Below are positions 15,633 to 24,500 of a DNA stretch of 46,377 nt, piece by piece. Origin of the DNA: Candidatus Melainabacteria bacterium (lineage in GTDB: Bacteria; Cyanobacteriota; Vampirovibrionia; Obscuribacterales; Obscuribacteraceae); assembly GCA_003153555.1 (NCBI GenBank), contig PLZS01000139.1:1-46377 (forward strand), given 5' to 3'. A model generated the notes under the pieces. That model ran no database searches and was not told the DNA's origin. It worked only from the letters and a program-made list of their open reading frames with translations. The translations under genes and the position numbers were made by a program. Positions within the stretch are counted from its first letter, which is position 1. Every line of letters begins with the position of its first letter.

Positions 15633-15997
15633 CCAACCCTCGCCAATTACGTACTCATTGTGCCACCTAGCGCGAGCCTCGGCAGATCGGTTCCGCTAAA
15701 ATTCCGCAAAGCAGCGTAGATTGGCAGTTACCGAACTTGTAGAACGCCACCCAGCGCTGTTGCAAAGCGAAATGGTTAACAAAAGTTTTCTAAGTTAACA
15801 AGCTCTCTTTTGATAACACATTAGGTATCACATTTTTCTTTTTAACCCGGACCCAACAAGACCAAACAACACTTCAGCTTTACATCAACGCATCGCTCCT
15901 CTCCGCACTCACGGTGTTTAGTGATTGCTACGCGTAATAGGTGTTATCGCTTTTCGTTCGCAACCGCAACCAACAGCTTCTTTCGAGGACAATCGCT
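15633..15997. other. Spacer with promoter-like AT-rich stretch
   Basis: This divergent spacer serves the amine oxidase (minus) and the 15998 gene (plus). It contains two GTTAAC hexamers at 15775-15780 and 15794-15799, 19 bases apart and flanking AAAAGTTTT, then an AT-rich stretch to about 15850. It is a possible promoter and regulator site. No gene is seen. Confidence 0.4.
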
Positions 15998-16342
15998 ATG
16001 AAAAATCTCTATGCCATCATCAACGGTGCCGGACAGAGACTGTTCAGCATCATTGCTCCTTCACTGACCGGCGAAATCTCCATCATCGGCGCCCCTGACG
16101 CCCGCGTGGAGGTCTCCGAATACAACCAAGCAGCTTTCGAAGCGGCGCCACTGGTCAACTACACCGGTCGCATCCTGACGCTGCATTTCGGCGACGAGTG
16201 GTCAGCGACCGAAGACGAGCTCACCTCCCACTCCAAGCTCGAAGTCTCAGACCCGCTTCCCAACATTCGCCTCGCTTTCGAGGAGACGAATTTGGGTGAC
16301 GGGGTGGTGTCGCTTTCAGCGGCACGTGCACGTAAGAACTAA
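15998..16342 (+). CDS. Unrecognised protein, 114 aa
   Basis: The start MKNLYAIING has GAGG nine bases upstream. The product is soluble and acidic, with an alternating hydrophobic pattern suggesting a small beta-rich domain (GEISIIGAPDARVEVSEY, GRILTLHFGDEW). I do not recognise a family. It precedes the ClpP-like gene by 132 bases on the same strand and may share its transcript. Confidence 0.65.
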   Translation: MKNLYAIINGAGQRLFSIIAPSLTGEISIIGAPDARVEVSEYNQAAFEAAPLVNYTGRILTLHFGDEWSATEDELTSHSKLEVSDPLPNIRLAFEETNLGDGVVSLSAARARKN

Positions 16343-16474
16343 CTGCTTCGGAGCCGGAGAATCGCCTTAATCGGGCAACACGCTCGACTTGCTTCTCCGG
16401 TTTCACTGCAGTTTGGGGTAGAACCGACATCGTCGGTTCGGTTTCAAACAACATATTTTGAGAGAGCCCTCACC

Positions 16475-17167
16475 ATGAACCACGAGGCCAAAAACTACCA
16501 AGGACAGGCAATGCAAGAAGGTGCCGACCAGAGCGCCAATGGCGTTGTCACCAACAACATGCCACAGGTTGAACAAGCCAACGGCAAGAACATTTTCGTC
16601 TGGACCGGCTCCATGACAGGATGTCAGAACAAGGTCGCAGTTCTGGAAGAGTTTTCCAAACTCAATCCCGACTCGGCCATCACGGTCATCTTCAACAGCA
16701 CTGGTGGGGGCGTCGACGACTGTCGCGAGTCCTACAACCGCATGCTCATGCTCCGCACCTTCTATCGGATGCACTTCACCTTCGTCGTCCTCCAGGCGAA
16801 GAGCTGTGCGCTCTGGTTCATCCAATGTGCCGATGTTCGCATCGCGTTGCCGCATTCGGCGCTGATGTATCACGGCGTCAAGTGGACACTCGAAGGCGCC
16901 AAGGACCAGCGGGAGCTCGAAGAAGCGCGTCTGGCCATGGACAAGAATCAGACGGAATTCACCGGGATTCTCTGTTCACGTTCGGCTGACCCGGCCAAGA
17001 CCATTCAGGATGTGCTGAAACGGATCAGCGACGGACGCGACCACATCATCACTCCCAACGAGGCGGTGGAATACGGATGGTTCGATCAGATCCACAAGCC
17101 CAAGTTCGTCCCCGTTCAAGGCGAAATCGACTTGACTGGCTTGACCATTCCAGCGCAGATCAACTGA
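16475..17167 (+). CDS. ClpP-like serine protease
   Basis: The protein has 230 residues, the first 35 of them hydrophilic. From residue 38 it follows the ClpP/crotonase-like fold: ITVIFNSTGGGVDDCRESY matches the ClpP 'NSPGG' segment (here Asn-Ser-Thr-Gly-Gly), LQAKSCALWFIQCADVRIAL carries the probable nucleophile Ser110, ALPHSALMYHG carries His133, and SDGRDHIITPNEAVEYGWFD carries Asp189. This Ser-His-Asp triad has the order and spacing of ClpP. It is not housekeeping ClpP: the sequence around the nucleophile is unusual and no ClpX is nearby. Phage head proteases and many stand-alone ClpP-like enzymes are alternatives. It is followed by a hairpin terminator. The ribosome site (GAGAG) is weak. 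Confidence 0.75.
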   Translation: MNHEAKNYQGQAMQEGADQSANGVVTNNMPQVEQANGKNIFVWTGSMTGCQNKVAVLEEFSKLNPDSAITVIFNSTGGGVDDCRESYNRMLMLRTFYRMHFTFVVLQAKSCALWFIQCADVRIALPHSALMYHGVKWTLEGAKDQRELEEARLAMDKNQTEFTGILCSRSADPAKTIQDVLKRISDGRDHIITPNEAVEYGWFDQIHKPKFVPVQGEIDLTGLTIPAQIN

Positions 17168-17201
17168 GCCCTGGCTCAGCCCTGGGTGACGAAGCAGACT
17201 C

Positions 17202-17240
17202 AAAGGTGGTGCCACAAGCACCCCTTTCTGTTTGCTTTTT
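17202..17240 (+). terminator. Terminator after the ClpP-like gene
   Basis: AAAGGTGGTGC pairs with GCACCCCTTT around a five-base loop with one bulge, followed by T-rich sequence. Its core GGTGC-loop-GCACC is the mirror image of the hairpin family seen elsewhere in the window. Confidence 0.65.
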
Positions 17241-17381
17241 CATCAAGGCGGTATACTACTTGTTATAATATAAACCCAGAGAGCTTACCAGATTAAGGGT
17301 TTCAATCAATTCACAATCACGTCCGCGAACATCGCTTCGTGACAGATTCCGGAATCCTCAATGAGTCATTGGCGCGCTCAT

Positions 17382-18068
17382 TCAGTCTTGCTTGGGGGAC
17401 GCAGGCGGCGCCTTGTAATACTCTTCAAAGCTGTCTTTGATGGCCTTCGCCTCAATCACATCATTCATGCCGTGATTGGTAATGCGATCGTAAATGACTC
17501 CTGCGCCGTCAGCAATTGAGTTTATTTTGTTTCTGTAGTCTGCATCCAAAGTTCTAGTAGCCTCGGTATACGCACCTTCCAGCGCGGTTTTAGCGTCTGT
17601 CGATTGCACTTGAATATGGCGCCCCATCATTTCGCTCGCACACTGACGGGCCAGCGAATCGGCTTTCTTGTAGATTTCCTCGCACATTTTTATGTGCCCC
17701 TCCTCGTGCAGGCGCAACTTATTCTGAACGCCGTAGGGCAGCCAGGTGCGCAGCGGCAGAGCGAGTTTCATTGACACTGCGGTGACTTCATAAACATACA
17801 AACCGGGCTTCCCCAGTTCAGGCAATGGCTTGAAGTGAAACTCCGGACGACACATGAAAGTCCAGTATGTATAAGCGCGCCCGCAAGCCTTTCCTTGCGG
17901 CCAGTAGATGCCGTCGAGATACTTCACTTCGGTAGTGGGCTGTTCTACCGTGATTGCTATTGTGCCATCTTTGAGCGATGGCTCTGTCATCGATTGCAAG
18001 CGAGAACAAGCCGCAGTCAGCATTGCTAATGCTAAAACAACCGTTCGAAATGGCAAGTTTGCATGCAT
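17382..18068 (-). CDS. Lipoprotein with HExxH motif, DUF922-like
   Basis: The start MHANLPFRTV at 18068 gives a signal peptide with the lipobox LTAAC (Cys21), so the protein should be lipid-anchored. The segment NKLRLHEEGHIKMCEEIYKK holds HEEGH (His121, Glu122, His125), the zinc-binding motif of gluzincins. The placement of this motif, followed by a helix rich in Lys, Ala and Glu, resembles the DUF922 family of putative zinc proteases. The region before it (KYLDGIYWPQGKACGRAYTY) would be the substrate-binding sheet. No clear ribosome site is seen. Protease function is inferred from the motif only. Confidence 0.7.
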   Translation of the reverse strand: MHANLPFRTVVLALAMLTAACSRLQSMTEPSLKDGTIAITVEQPTTEVKYLDGIYWPQGKACGRAYTYWTFMCRPEFHFKPLPELGKPGLYVYEVTAVSMKLALPLRTWLPYGVQNKLRLHEEGHIKMCEEIYKKADSLARQCASEMMGRHIQVQSTDAKTALEGAYTEATRTLDADYRNKINSIADGAGVIYDRITNHGMNDVIEAKAIKDSFEEYYKAPPASPKQD

Positions 18069-18136
18069 GAAAAAACCAGCTAAACAGTGCTTCCAGTTTA
18101 ACCAGGCAGCGAGCAATTAGCGAGTAATTGGGTCAC

Positions 18137-19021
18137 TTATTTTAGCGATTGCAAAAACGTGACAATTGCTGGCTGCATCTCAGCTTTATGCAAATCGTCG
18201 TGGCCACGATCGGCAACCCTGACAAATGTTTTGGAATCCGTCGCATGCTTGAACAATTCGTCGGAATGAAGCACTGAAATTTTGTTATCGCGGGCACCGT
18301 GGATAAGCAGCAGCGGCGGATGATTTCCTGCCACATAATCCCATGAACCCAGTTGTGACTCGGGCCACAAAGGAGGTGGATAAGCTTGAAGAAACGGAAT
18401 TATGTCTAAGGCGGCGCGTTTCAACGTAATATAGGGGGCGATCAAAATCACGCCTGCAAACTTGTGACTAGTCGCCAACGAAGACGCCACACCTGATCCA
18501 AGCGAAAAGCCACAGTCGACGATGTTTTCAGTGGGAATTTTTCTGACATTGGTCAGATACTCATATGCTGCCACACCATCCTCAACGATCCCAGACCGCG
18601 TCGGAGTGCCCTCACTGCGCCCGTAGCCCTCGAAATCGTAAATAAAGAAAGAAGCACCAGCCTGAACAAACTTTCTTCCCCAAGTCAAACAATGAGTAAG
18701 ATTGCCGCCCTGACCATGGTGAAAGAGCACAGTTTTGGTGGCACCAGGCACTTGGAAAAACCAACCACTCAACTTCGTTCCATGCGGTCCGGCGAAATAG
18801 ACTTCTTGCCTGCGTATGCCGCAGAGTTCTTCCTGATCGTAATGACCAAGTGGGTACTTGAAAGGGTGGAACAACATGGTGCTGTACAGAGGCATCACGG
18901 CGGGCGCCAGAGTGATGTAAACGGAAGCAACAGCGATGACGCTGAACATAATAACGCGCTTCCAGGTGCGCTTTTTCGAGCCAAGTGCAACAGGCGAATC
19001 AGCAAGCAGGCGAGTGTTCAT
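18137..19021 (-). CDS. Membrane-anchored alpha/beta hydrolase
   Basis: GGAG with a seven-base spacer precedes ATG 19021. Residues 20-45 form an N-terminal membrane anchor. The hydrolase domain follows: VLFHHGQGGNLTHCLTWGRK (oxyanion region), FFIYDFEGYGRSEGTPTRSG, GFSLGSGVAS (the nucleophile elbow Gly-x-Ser-x-Gly), LLLIHGARDNKISV (acid residue Asp) and DRGHDDLH (catalytic His). This fits the BEM46/YqkD-like group of alpha/beta hydrolases, for which substrates are mostly unknown. It lies 68 bases downstream of the following lipoprotein's start region and may share its transcript. Confidence 0.87.
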   Translation of the reverse strand: MNTRLLADSPVALGSKKRTWKRVIMFSVIAVASVYITLAPAVMPLYSTMLFHPFKYPLGHYDQEELCGIRRQEVYFAGPHGTKLSGWFFQVPGATKTVLFHHGQGGNLTHCLTWGRKFVQAGASFFIYDFEGYGRSEGTPTRSGIVEDGVAAYEYLTNVRKIPTENIVDCGFSLGSGVASSLATSHKFAGVILIAPYITLKRAALDIIPFLQAYPPPLWPESQLGSWDYVAGNHPPLLLIHGARDNKISVLHSDELFKHATDSKTFVRVADRGHDDLHKAEMQPAIVTFLQSLK

Positions 19022-19079
19022 TCAGGGTCTCCATCCTGAAATAAATCATAAGCTATTTGGAAGGGTTTATCGGTGGTTG

Positions 19080-21254
19080 TTACTGAATGCTTGCAGGCGG
19101 CTTGATCAATCCTTCTTCCTGAAGGAATTTGAGCACGTTAGAGGCCTGAGTTTGTTGCGCCACACGGTCGACAAGATTGTGGTTAGACGTGTCTGCATTA
19201 ACAAACTTATTGAGCTTCTCAATTGCTAGAGGAAGCACATGTTCGTCGACATATTTTTGTCTTGCCACATAGAGATCGTGATCGACACTCCTATTTTCTA
19301 CAGGCACACTGTCCAAACATTTCTGCAACGATCGCATCCAAATCACTGTTCTGATTGGTGCATTCTCGGCAGCCTCAACGAAGCTTTTTGCGTTGTTGCC
19401 GAGCATGCGCTCGCCCAGAACTGCCCACTGCTCGCCATTGTTTCTGCCGGCGTAGGCGCTAGGATTCCATTCCTTCGATTCAAGATTAATAGCATCAGCG
19501 AAGCGGTAGGTTAGATTATGGTCCCAGTATTGGTAGCGCAATTCGTGCGACCACTCATGCAATACGTCACGTCTCAAATAGTCCGTGCGCTCCGTCTTGT
19601 ACATATTCAACTCACCATCGGTCATTGACATTGCCGAAACAAAGTCTGAGTTGTAGCCTCCCTGGCTTACCCAGGCATCTTCAGGATTTCGCATGTCCGA
19701 AATGAAAATGCTTCTAAAATAACCACTGTTTGGCATAGCGTCCAACAAAGGCGGCAAATCGGCGGGACCGAGACGCTTGCTGTAGTCTTCAGAGTCTGTA
19801 GGAGCTGAAGTTTTCGCTGCATCGTCCAGTTTAGCTGCATATCTTTCGGCCAGTAAAACCTCGACTGTATGTCCGCTGATACTGTAATTGCGTATATCCG
19901 TAGGCACTCTTACCAAGCCGCGATTATAGAAATCATCGAAATTTGTGAATGGGCCTTGCACAGAACTGCGTTCAGCTATGTCGAAGACTTGGGATTTAAA
20001 ACCGGTCACGCGAGCTGGTTGCCGTTCAAGTGAACGCTCAGGAATTGTCAGGTTTCTGATTGCTTCCTCTCGAGGTTCCAATGGTCCAGTCATTGGTGTA
20101 GTTTTTATTTCGGGGGTGGTATCAACCTGGACAAGGCGGATAACCGAATCATGGTCACCGTGCAAATTGATGTGAGCGCTGTCGCTGGTGCGCGCGAAAG
20201 TGCTGTGCACGGAACCTGGTACCCCTGGAGGGTCAAGGTTGGGCTCTGCAAGTTGCGCAGCTGCCGGTTGGTGCTCGCCAACAGTCTGTCGCTCAACTAC
20301 CATGCGACGCGGAACAACCAACTGGCGCTCCAGTGTGACTGATGGCTTGAGAAACTCAGGCTTAGTCTCGGCTGAAACTTTTGCTGGCTGGAGTGACTCT
20401 TGAGGACGCTGGCCTGTGGAGAAATCTCGCGAAATGGTGTTCGCTCTCATTCCACCGGGAACACCAGCGACTGCATCGATTCCGCCTTGCAGCAACGACC
20501 GACCAATTATTTTGCTCAAGTCGAATTTTTCGTGCGCATCTTGTTGCCGAATGATTTCACCGGCAGCACCATTGGATAAGCCGAAGCTGGCACTAGTAGC
20601 TACCGTCTGTGCTAACGGGCTAGACCAGAAAAATTGCGGCTTGAACTTTGTCACTCCTGAAACTAGCCCCTGAGCAACTACGAACGTCGCCGCATCACTG
20701 ATCAATGCTGTTGGATTGGCTACTGTTCGCATCATATTAACACCGAATGTGGCACCATCCAAGTTGCCGTTTGCATCAAGATAATTCTGCCGGGTCAAGA
20801 CCGTATCTAGGACTCTGTTTGAGATACCGAAGGCAACACCTTTGACGGCCGGAGACTGAGCAATGAATCCTGGAAGTTTTTCGCTTCCCATGGCATGCAT
20901 GATGCCACGCATTCCAGCACCTTTCAAACCACCCAGGGCAAAGTCTGCAAATTGAGCGCCGCCAGATGAATTCGGTGAAGCCTGATCGAGTCCACCTAAA
21001 ATTATTGAGCCAGCCAAACCGATTCTGCCTGGCATGAACAGCGCCGCCGTTTTGAGAAAGCCAGCACCATAGTGACTGACTTCAGACTGGGTATTTTGGT
21101 TACTTGTGAAAACCGATGTGACTTCGCGCAGCGCATTTTGAACGTAACTTTCATTGGCTTCGGAACTGAGACGATGGCGTGCGGATGGATCGCCTAGGAC
21201 TCCAGCGTTTGGGTTTGTTTCAGCGAGATTTGTATCTAACAATAATCTGCTCAC
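19080..21254 (-). CDS. Large protein with C-terminal HEWSH zincin motif
   Basis: GTG at 21254 is the preferred start because AGGTGG stands seven bases before it; a TTG at 21305 would add 17 residues. The 724-residue protein has an N-terminal part rich in Gly, Ala and hydrophobic residues (about 60-280, segments such as AGSIILGGLDQASP), a Pro/Glu/Thr-rich linker (about 290-420) and a C-terminal domain with DVLHEWSHELRYQYW (His566-Glu-x-x-His570). Downstream NNGEQWAVLGERML could supply the third ligand Glu. The layout, a hydrophobic N-terminal region, linker and C-terminal zincin, recalls secreted toxin-like effectors, but no immunity gene is recognised. Function unknown. Confidence 0.75.
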   Translation of the reverse strand: MSRLLLDTNLAETNPNAGVLGDPSARHRLSSEANESYVQNALREVTSVFTSNQNTQSEVSHYGAGFLKTAALFMPGRIGLAGSIILGGLDQASPNSSGGAQFADFALGGLKGAGMRGIMHAMGSEKLPGFIAQSPAVKGVAFGISNRVLDTVLTRQNYLDANGNLDGATFGVNMMRTVANPTALISDAATFVVAQGLVSGVTKFKPQFFWSSPLAQTVATSASFGLSNGAAGEIIRQQDAHEKFDLSKIIGRSLLQGGIDAVAGVPGGMRANTISRDFSTGQRPQESLQPAKVSAETKPEFLKPSVTLERQLVVPRRMVVERQTVGEHQPAAAQLAEPNLDPPGVPGSVHSTFARTSDSAHINLHGDHDSVIRLVQVDTTPEIKTTPMTGPLEPREEAIRNLTIPERSLERQPARVTGFKSQVFDIAERSSVQGPFTNFDDFYNRGLVRVPTDIRNYSISGHTVEVLLAERYAAKLDDAAKTSAPTDSEDYSKRLGPADLPPLLDAMPNSGYFRSIFISDMRNPEDAWVSQGGYNSDFVSAMSMTDGELNMYKTERTDYLRRDVLHEWSHELRYQYWDHNLTYRFADAINLESKEWNPSAYAGRNNGEQWAVLGERMLGNNAKSFVEAAENAPIRTVIWMRSLQKCLDSVPVENRSVDHDLYVARQKYVDEHVLPLAIEKLNKFVNADTSNHNLVDRVAQQTQASNVLKFLQEEGLIKPPASIQ

Positions 21255-21485
21255 AGTAGTGCCACCTACATCCACGAGCGTAGGGCAAGGATCCCCGTAT
21301 GGCAATGAGGAAACACGTATCCGTTACCTGTTAGTGCTAATAATTAATTTTAATGGAAGATTTGTGAGTTGCGCCAAGAGCATCAGCCCGCTTGCAAACT
21401 AGGGGAATTAGACCCACAGCTCACTTTTCCGATGGTACGATTAACAGGCAAACGGTGCCAATGACGCCTAAAGCCGGCCGGCATC

Positions 21486-21506
21486 TGACTAGCGATTTTA
21501 GTCAGA
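21486..21506. promoter_or_regulatory. Inverted repeat in a divergent spacer
   Basis: CTGACTA pairs with TAGTCAG around seven bases, 58 bases upstream of the cupin gene and between divergent genes. It could be an operator. The rest of the spacer 21255-21563 shows nothing else I can support. Confidence 0.3.
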
Positions 21507-21563
21507 ACTCGGCCGAGCATTTGCTAATTACCACTGCTTTTTTGAAAAGTGATTGAGGCTGAA

Positions 21564-21920
21564 GTGCACGAAGAGAATCGAACCGATCGACCCTGGGGCA
21601 GTTTTTTTATACTCGACGATCAGTCGCACACCAAAGTGAAGCGATTGCTAGTTAATCCCGGACATCGATTGAGCTTACAAAGTCATGAGCATCGCGATGA
21701 ACACTGGGTGGTGGTGCGAGGTGTGGCAACTGTGACATTGGATGAACAGACTAAAGATTTTCGATATGGCGATCATATATTCGTTAAGCGTGGTGTAAAA
21801 CATCGAATCGCTTGCAGCGGAACAGAACCAGTTGAGATCATCGAAGTTCAGACTGGAGAAGCGTTTCCAGAAGAAGATATCGTCCGATATTCAGACGACT
21901 ACAATCGCGTCGACGAATAA
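21564..21920 (+). CDS. Cupin phosphomannose isomerase (type II C-terminal domain alone)
   Basis: The protein matches the C-terminal cupin of type II mannose-6-phosphate isomerase/GDP-mannose pyrophosphorylase: RPWGSFFILDD, KRLLVNPGHRLSLQSHEHRD, EHWVVVRGVATVTLDE, DHIFVKRGVKHRI and EIIEVQTGEAFPEEDIVRYSDDYNR. The metal ligands are the two His and the Glu of the SLQSHEHRDEHW region plus a later His. It interconverts fructose-6-P and mannose-6-P. At about 119 residues it is the isomerase domain alone, without the nucleotidyltransferase half. The start may be GTG 21564 (GAGG five bases before) or GTG 21549. No sugar-nucleotide genes are adjacent. Confidence 0.88.
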   Translation: MHEENRTDRPWGSFFILDDQSHTKVKRLLVNPGHRLSLQSHEHRDEHWVVVRGVATVTLDEQTKDFRYGDHIFVKRGVKHRIACSGTEPVEIIEVQTGEAFPEEDIVRYSDDYNRVDE

Positions 21921-22155
21921 TTCGAGTCGAATATTAACCAAAACGAAATCGTGCGCGAATTAGCGTTGCCAAGATTTAGCGCACCAATGCAACCTGTCAA
22001 CGAGGTGTACACCGTTGTCAAGCCGCGGTATATCAAGCTTTACGCTTGTTACTAATTACCCCGAAGCTTTAAGTTTAAAGAACTCTCTTTTCTTTACTTT
22101 TTTCTTGATTTTATAACTAACCAACCGCCCCCGCTTCACTTCTCAACTTGCACCC

Positions 22156-22213
22156 GCACCACTATGGTGTTCGCTGCAAGCTAACTAGTTCGACACCATA
22201 TTCGGTGCCGAAC
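22156..22213 (+). promoter_or_regulatory. Two hairpins in the malic enzyme leader
   Basis: CACCA-CTA-TGGTG (22157-22169) is followed by GTTCGACACC/GGTGCCGAAC (22188-22213, one mismatch). Both carry CACC/GGTG stems and lie 37-93 bases upstream of the malic enzyme start. They may regulate the leader or belong to the GCACC hairpin family. The remaining upstream spacer (21921-22155) shows no gene. Confidence 0.4.
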
Positions 22214-22249
22214 AACATTGCTTATCGCTGAAAAGCCAAGGAGCAAATC

Positions 22250-23686
22250 ATGACTAGCAAAACAACAGGCACACCGAGCGCGAGCTACAGCCTCACCATC
22301 AGGCTGAAGATTCGTCGCGGCGGTGTTGGTCTGCACACGGTTCTCGAAACTATTGCCAAGGCAGGTGCCGATACTCACGGTATCGACATGCCCGGTTCAG
22401 ACAACGAGTTCGTCACCCGAGATATCACTGTTCTGCTGCGCAATAGCGAACATGGCGACGAAGTCGTGCGCTTGATCCAAGAACTGCCCGATGTCGAAGT
22501 TCAACACGTTTCCGATCGCACATTCTTGATGCACCTGGGTGGCAAGATCGACATCGTTCCTCGCCGGGAAATTAAGACCAGAGACGACCTCTCCATGGTC
22601 TACACTCCTGGCGTGGCAAGGGTTTGCAAGGCAATCGCCGCAGATCCAAGTAAAGCTTTTTCACTGACGATGAAGGGCAACATGGTCGCTGTCATCAGTG
22701 ACGGCTCTCGCGTTCTCAGTCTCGGTGACATCGGCCCGCTCGCCGGACTTCCGGTCATGGAGGGCAAAGCCGTTCTGTTCAAACGCTTCGCCGGCGTCAA
22801 CGCTTTCCCCATCGTCATCGACGTGCACGACCCTGAAGAGATCATCAAGGTGATCAAGGCCATCGCGCCCGGCTTCAGTGCCATCAACCTCGAAGACATC
22901 GCCTCACCCGGCTGTTACATCATCGAGGATCGGCTGCGCGATGAGCTGGACATTCCCGTTTTCCACGATGACCAGCACGCCACCGCGATCGTCGTTTTGG
23001 CTGCCACCATCAACGCCGCCAAACTGACGAAGAAGCAGTTGCGCAACCTGAAGGTCGTCGTCAGCGGTGTTGGTGCTGCCGGAATGGCTTGCTGCAAGCT
23101 TTTGCTCGCAGCAGGAGTGCGCAACTTGATCGGTTACAACATCAACGGACCGATTTACAATGGTCGCGAAGGACTGACCGAGCAAGAAAAGTGGCTGTCC
23201 GAGAACTCGAACCCAAAAGGCTTCACTGGCTCAATGCAGGAAGCACTGAAGGGCGCAGACATGTTCCTCGGTCTGTCAGTGGCTGGTGTGATCAAGGCTG
23301 AGGATCTCGCTGGCATGCGGCGCGATCCGATCGTCTTCGCTCTGGCCAACCCCGACCCCGAAGTCTCACCGCTCGAAGCCAAGCCCTACGTAAGGGTTAT
23401 GGCCACAGGCGGATCGGACTATCCCAACCAAATCAACAACGCGCTCGTCTTTCCTGGTATCTTCGCTGGTGCCATCGAAGCACGCGTCCCAAATATCACC
23501 GACGAGATGAAGATGGAGGCCGCCAAGGCACTGGCGGCGGTGATCACCGCCGCCGAACGGGAAGAAGACTACATCATCCCCAGTGTCTTCGACCCTCGTG
23601 CTCACAAAGCCGTGGCTCAAGCAGTGATCCGCGTGGCGCAACGCACTGGTGTTGCCCGCCGCATCCGCACGACCACGAAAAGCTGA
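22250..23686 (+). CDS. NAD(P)-dependent malic enzyme with N-terminal ACT domain
   Basis: AAGGAG six bases before ATG is an excellent start signal. Residues 14-95 form an ACT domain (YSLTIRLKIRRGGVGLHTVL then an alpha-beta pattern), a frequent allosteric amino-acid or ligand sensor. Residues about 100-478 are a short bacterial malic enzyme: DLSMVYTPGVARVCKAI, NMVAVISDGSRVLSLGDIGP, GLPVMEGKAVLFKRFAGVNA, FSAINLEDIASPGC, DIPVFHDDQHATAIVVLA, the nucleotide-binding VVVSGVGAAGMACCKLL and FALANPDPEVSP. It oxidatively decarboxylates malate to pyruvate. It stands alone, with a structured leader and a hairpin after the stop. Confidence 0.95.
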   Translation: MTSKTTGTPSASYSLTIRLKIRRGGVGLHTVLETIAKAGADTHGIDMPGSDNEFVTRDITVLLRNSEHGDEVVRLIQELPDVEVQHVSDRTFLMHLGGKIDIVPRREIKTRDDLSMVYTPGVARVCKAIAADPSKAFSLTMKGNMVAVISDGSRVLSLGDIGPLAGLPVMEGKAVLFKRFAGVNAFPIVIDVHDPEEIIKVIKAIAPGFSAINLEDIASPGCYIIEDRLRDELDIPVFHDDQHATAIVVLAATINAAKLTKKQLRNLKVVVSGVGAAGMACCKLLLAAGVRNLIGYNINGPIYNGREGLTEQEKWLSENSNPKGFTGSMQEALKGADMFLGLSVAGVIKAEDLAGMRRDPIVFALANPDPEVSPLEAKPYVRVMATGGSDYPNQINNALVFPGIFAGAIEARVPNITDEMKMEAAKALAAVITAAEREEDYIIPSVFDPRAHKAVAQAVIRVAQRTGVARRIRTTTKS

Positions 23687-23695
23687 CGCTCAGAG

Positions 23696-23729
23696 GGCAG
23701 CAGGCGGATTCGTCTTCCTGCTGCCTTCT
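23696..23729 (+). terminator. Hairpin after the malic enzyme gene
   Basis: GGCAGCAGG pairs exactly with CCTGCTGCC around 12 bases, followed by TTCT only. It starts 10 bases after the stop codon. Confidence 0.6.
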
Positions 23730-23751
23730 AACTGAGGCCTTAGGTTCAACC

Positions 23752-23767
23752 AAGCGACTAGTCGCTT
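23752..23767. promoter_or_regulatory. Perfect 16-bp palindrome before the coiled-coil gene
   Basis: AAGCGACTAGTCGCTT is fully palindromic and ends 13 bases before the start codon at 23781, where a bound protein or an mRNA hairpin could block translation. No Shine-Dalgarno sequence is visible in the remaining bases. Confidence 0.5.
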
Positions 23768-23780
23768 CTGGGCAAAAACT

Positions 23781-24500
23781 ATGAAACAGAAAACACCAAC
23801 TTTACTTGAAGTGGCATTACAGGCTCAAATCGCTTCCGTTCAAACGGCGAAGACGAAACTTGAAAATGCCATTCAACTCGCTGAAGATCAGCATTACGCC
23901 GAGATTCATTCAGCCGAGCAGATTCGACGAAAAGCAGTCGTCTCCGCCGAAAAACTATACGACGCCGCCGCCAAGATCATCGAAAAAGCGTGGCAGAAAG
24001 TGTTCGGAAGAGCTCTCAAGTCCAGCTTCCGGGACACTCGCCAAGCAACGCTTGAGGATCGCGAAGCGATTCACAACGAAGCGATGTTGGAGCAGGCGCT
24101 GCCCTCCATCGCCAATGAGATTCCGTCGAACTTGCCGGGATTGACGGAGCTGCTTGCTTCCTCAAAGCAAGCGCTTCATGATCGCCGAATCCAAACTGGC
24201 AAAAATCTTTCTGCGGCTCACGACAATTCCGCTCGTGCAGACCGCAAAAAGATTCCCCAAGCCAAAAAGAAAAAGAGCAGGGATCTTGCCACTGCCAAAC
24301 GTCGTTTGGACAGAGCGAAAGCCATCGCTGATGCGCGTCTGAGCAAAGCAACAGCCAAGGCTGATGAGAAGTTGAACCAAGCCAAACTCGCGGCTCAATT
24401 GCAATTCAACGAAACTTCCGCTGCACGCAAACGCGTCTGGGCTGTGTATCTTGAAGCCACGCAAAGCGCGGAACAACTGCTTCTTTCAGCGCTGAAGTAA
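23781..24500 (+). CDS. Long coiled-coil protein of unknown function
   Basis: The 239-residue product is almost entirely helical and rich in Ala, Lys, Gln and Arg. There are two coiled-coil stretches, residues about 8-75 (SVQTAKTKLENAIQLAEDQH) and 135-235 (RDLATAKRRLDRAKAIADAR), separated by a less charged segment with Pro (about 100-125). There is no signal peptide. The repeated Ala/Lys pattern resembles structural or DNA-binding linker proteins, but composition alone cannot decide. No ribosome site is visible, and a palindrome lies directly upstream. Confidence 0.65.
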   Translation: MKQKTPTLLEVALQAQIASVQTAKTKLENAIQLAEDQHYAEIHSAEQIRRKAVVSAEKLYDAAAKIIEKAWQKVFGRALKSSFRDTRQATLEDREAIHNEAMLEQALPSIANEIPSNLPGLTELLASSKQALHDRRIQTGKNLSAAHDNSARADRKKIPQAKKKKSRDLATAKRRLDRAKAIADARLSKATAKADEKLNQAKLAAQLQFNETSAARKRVWAVYLEATQSAEQLLLSALK

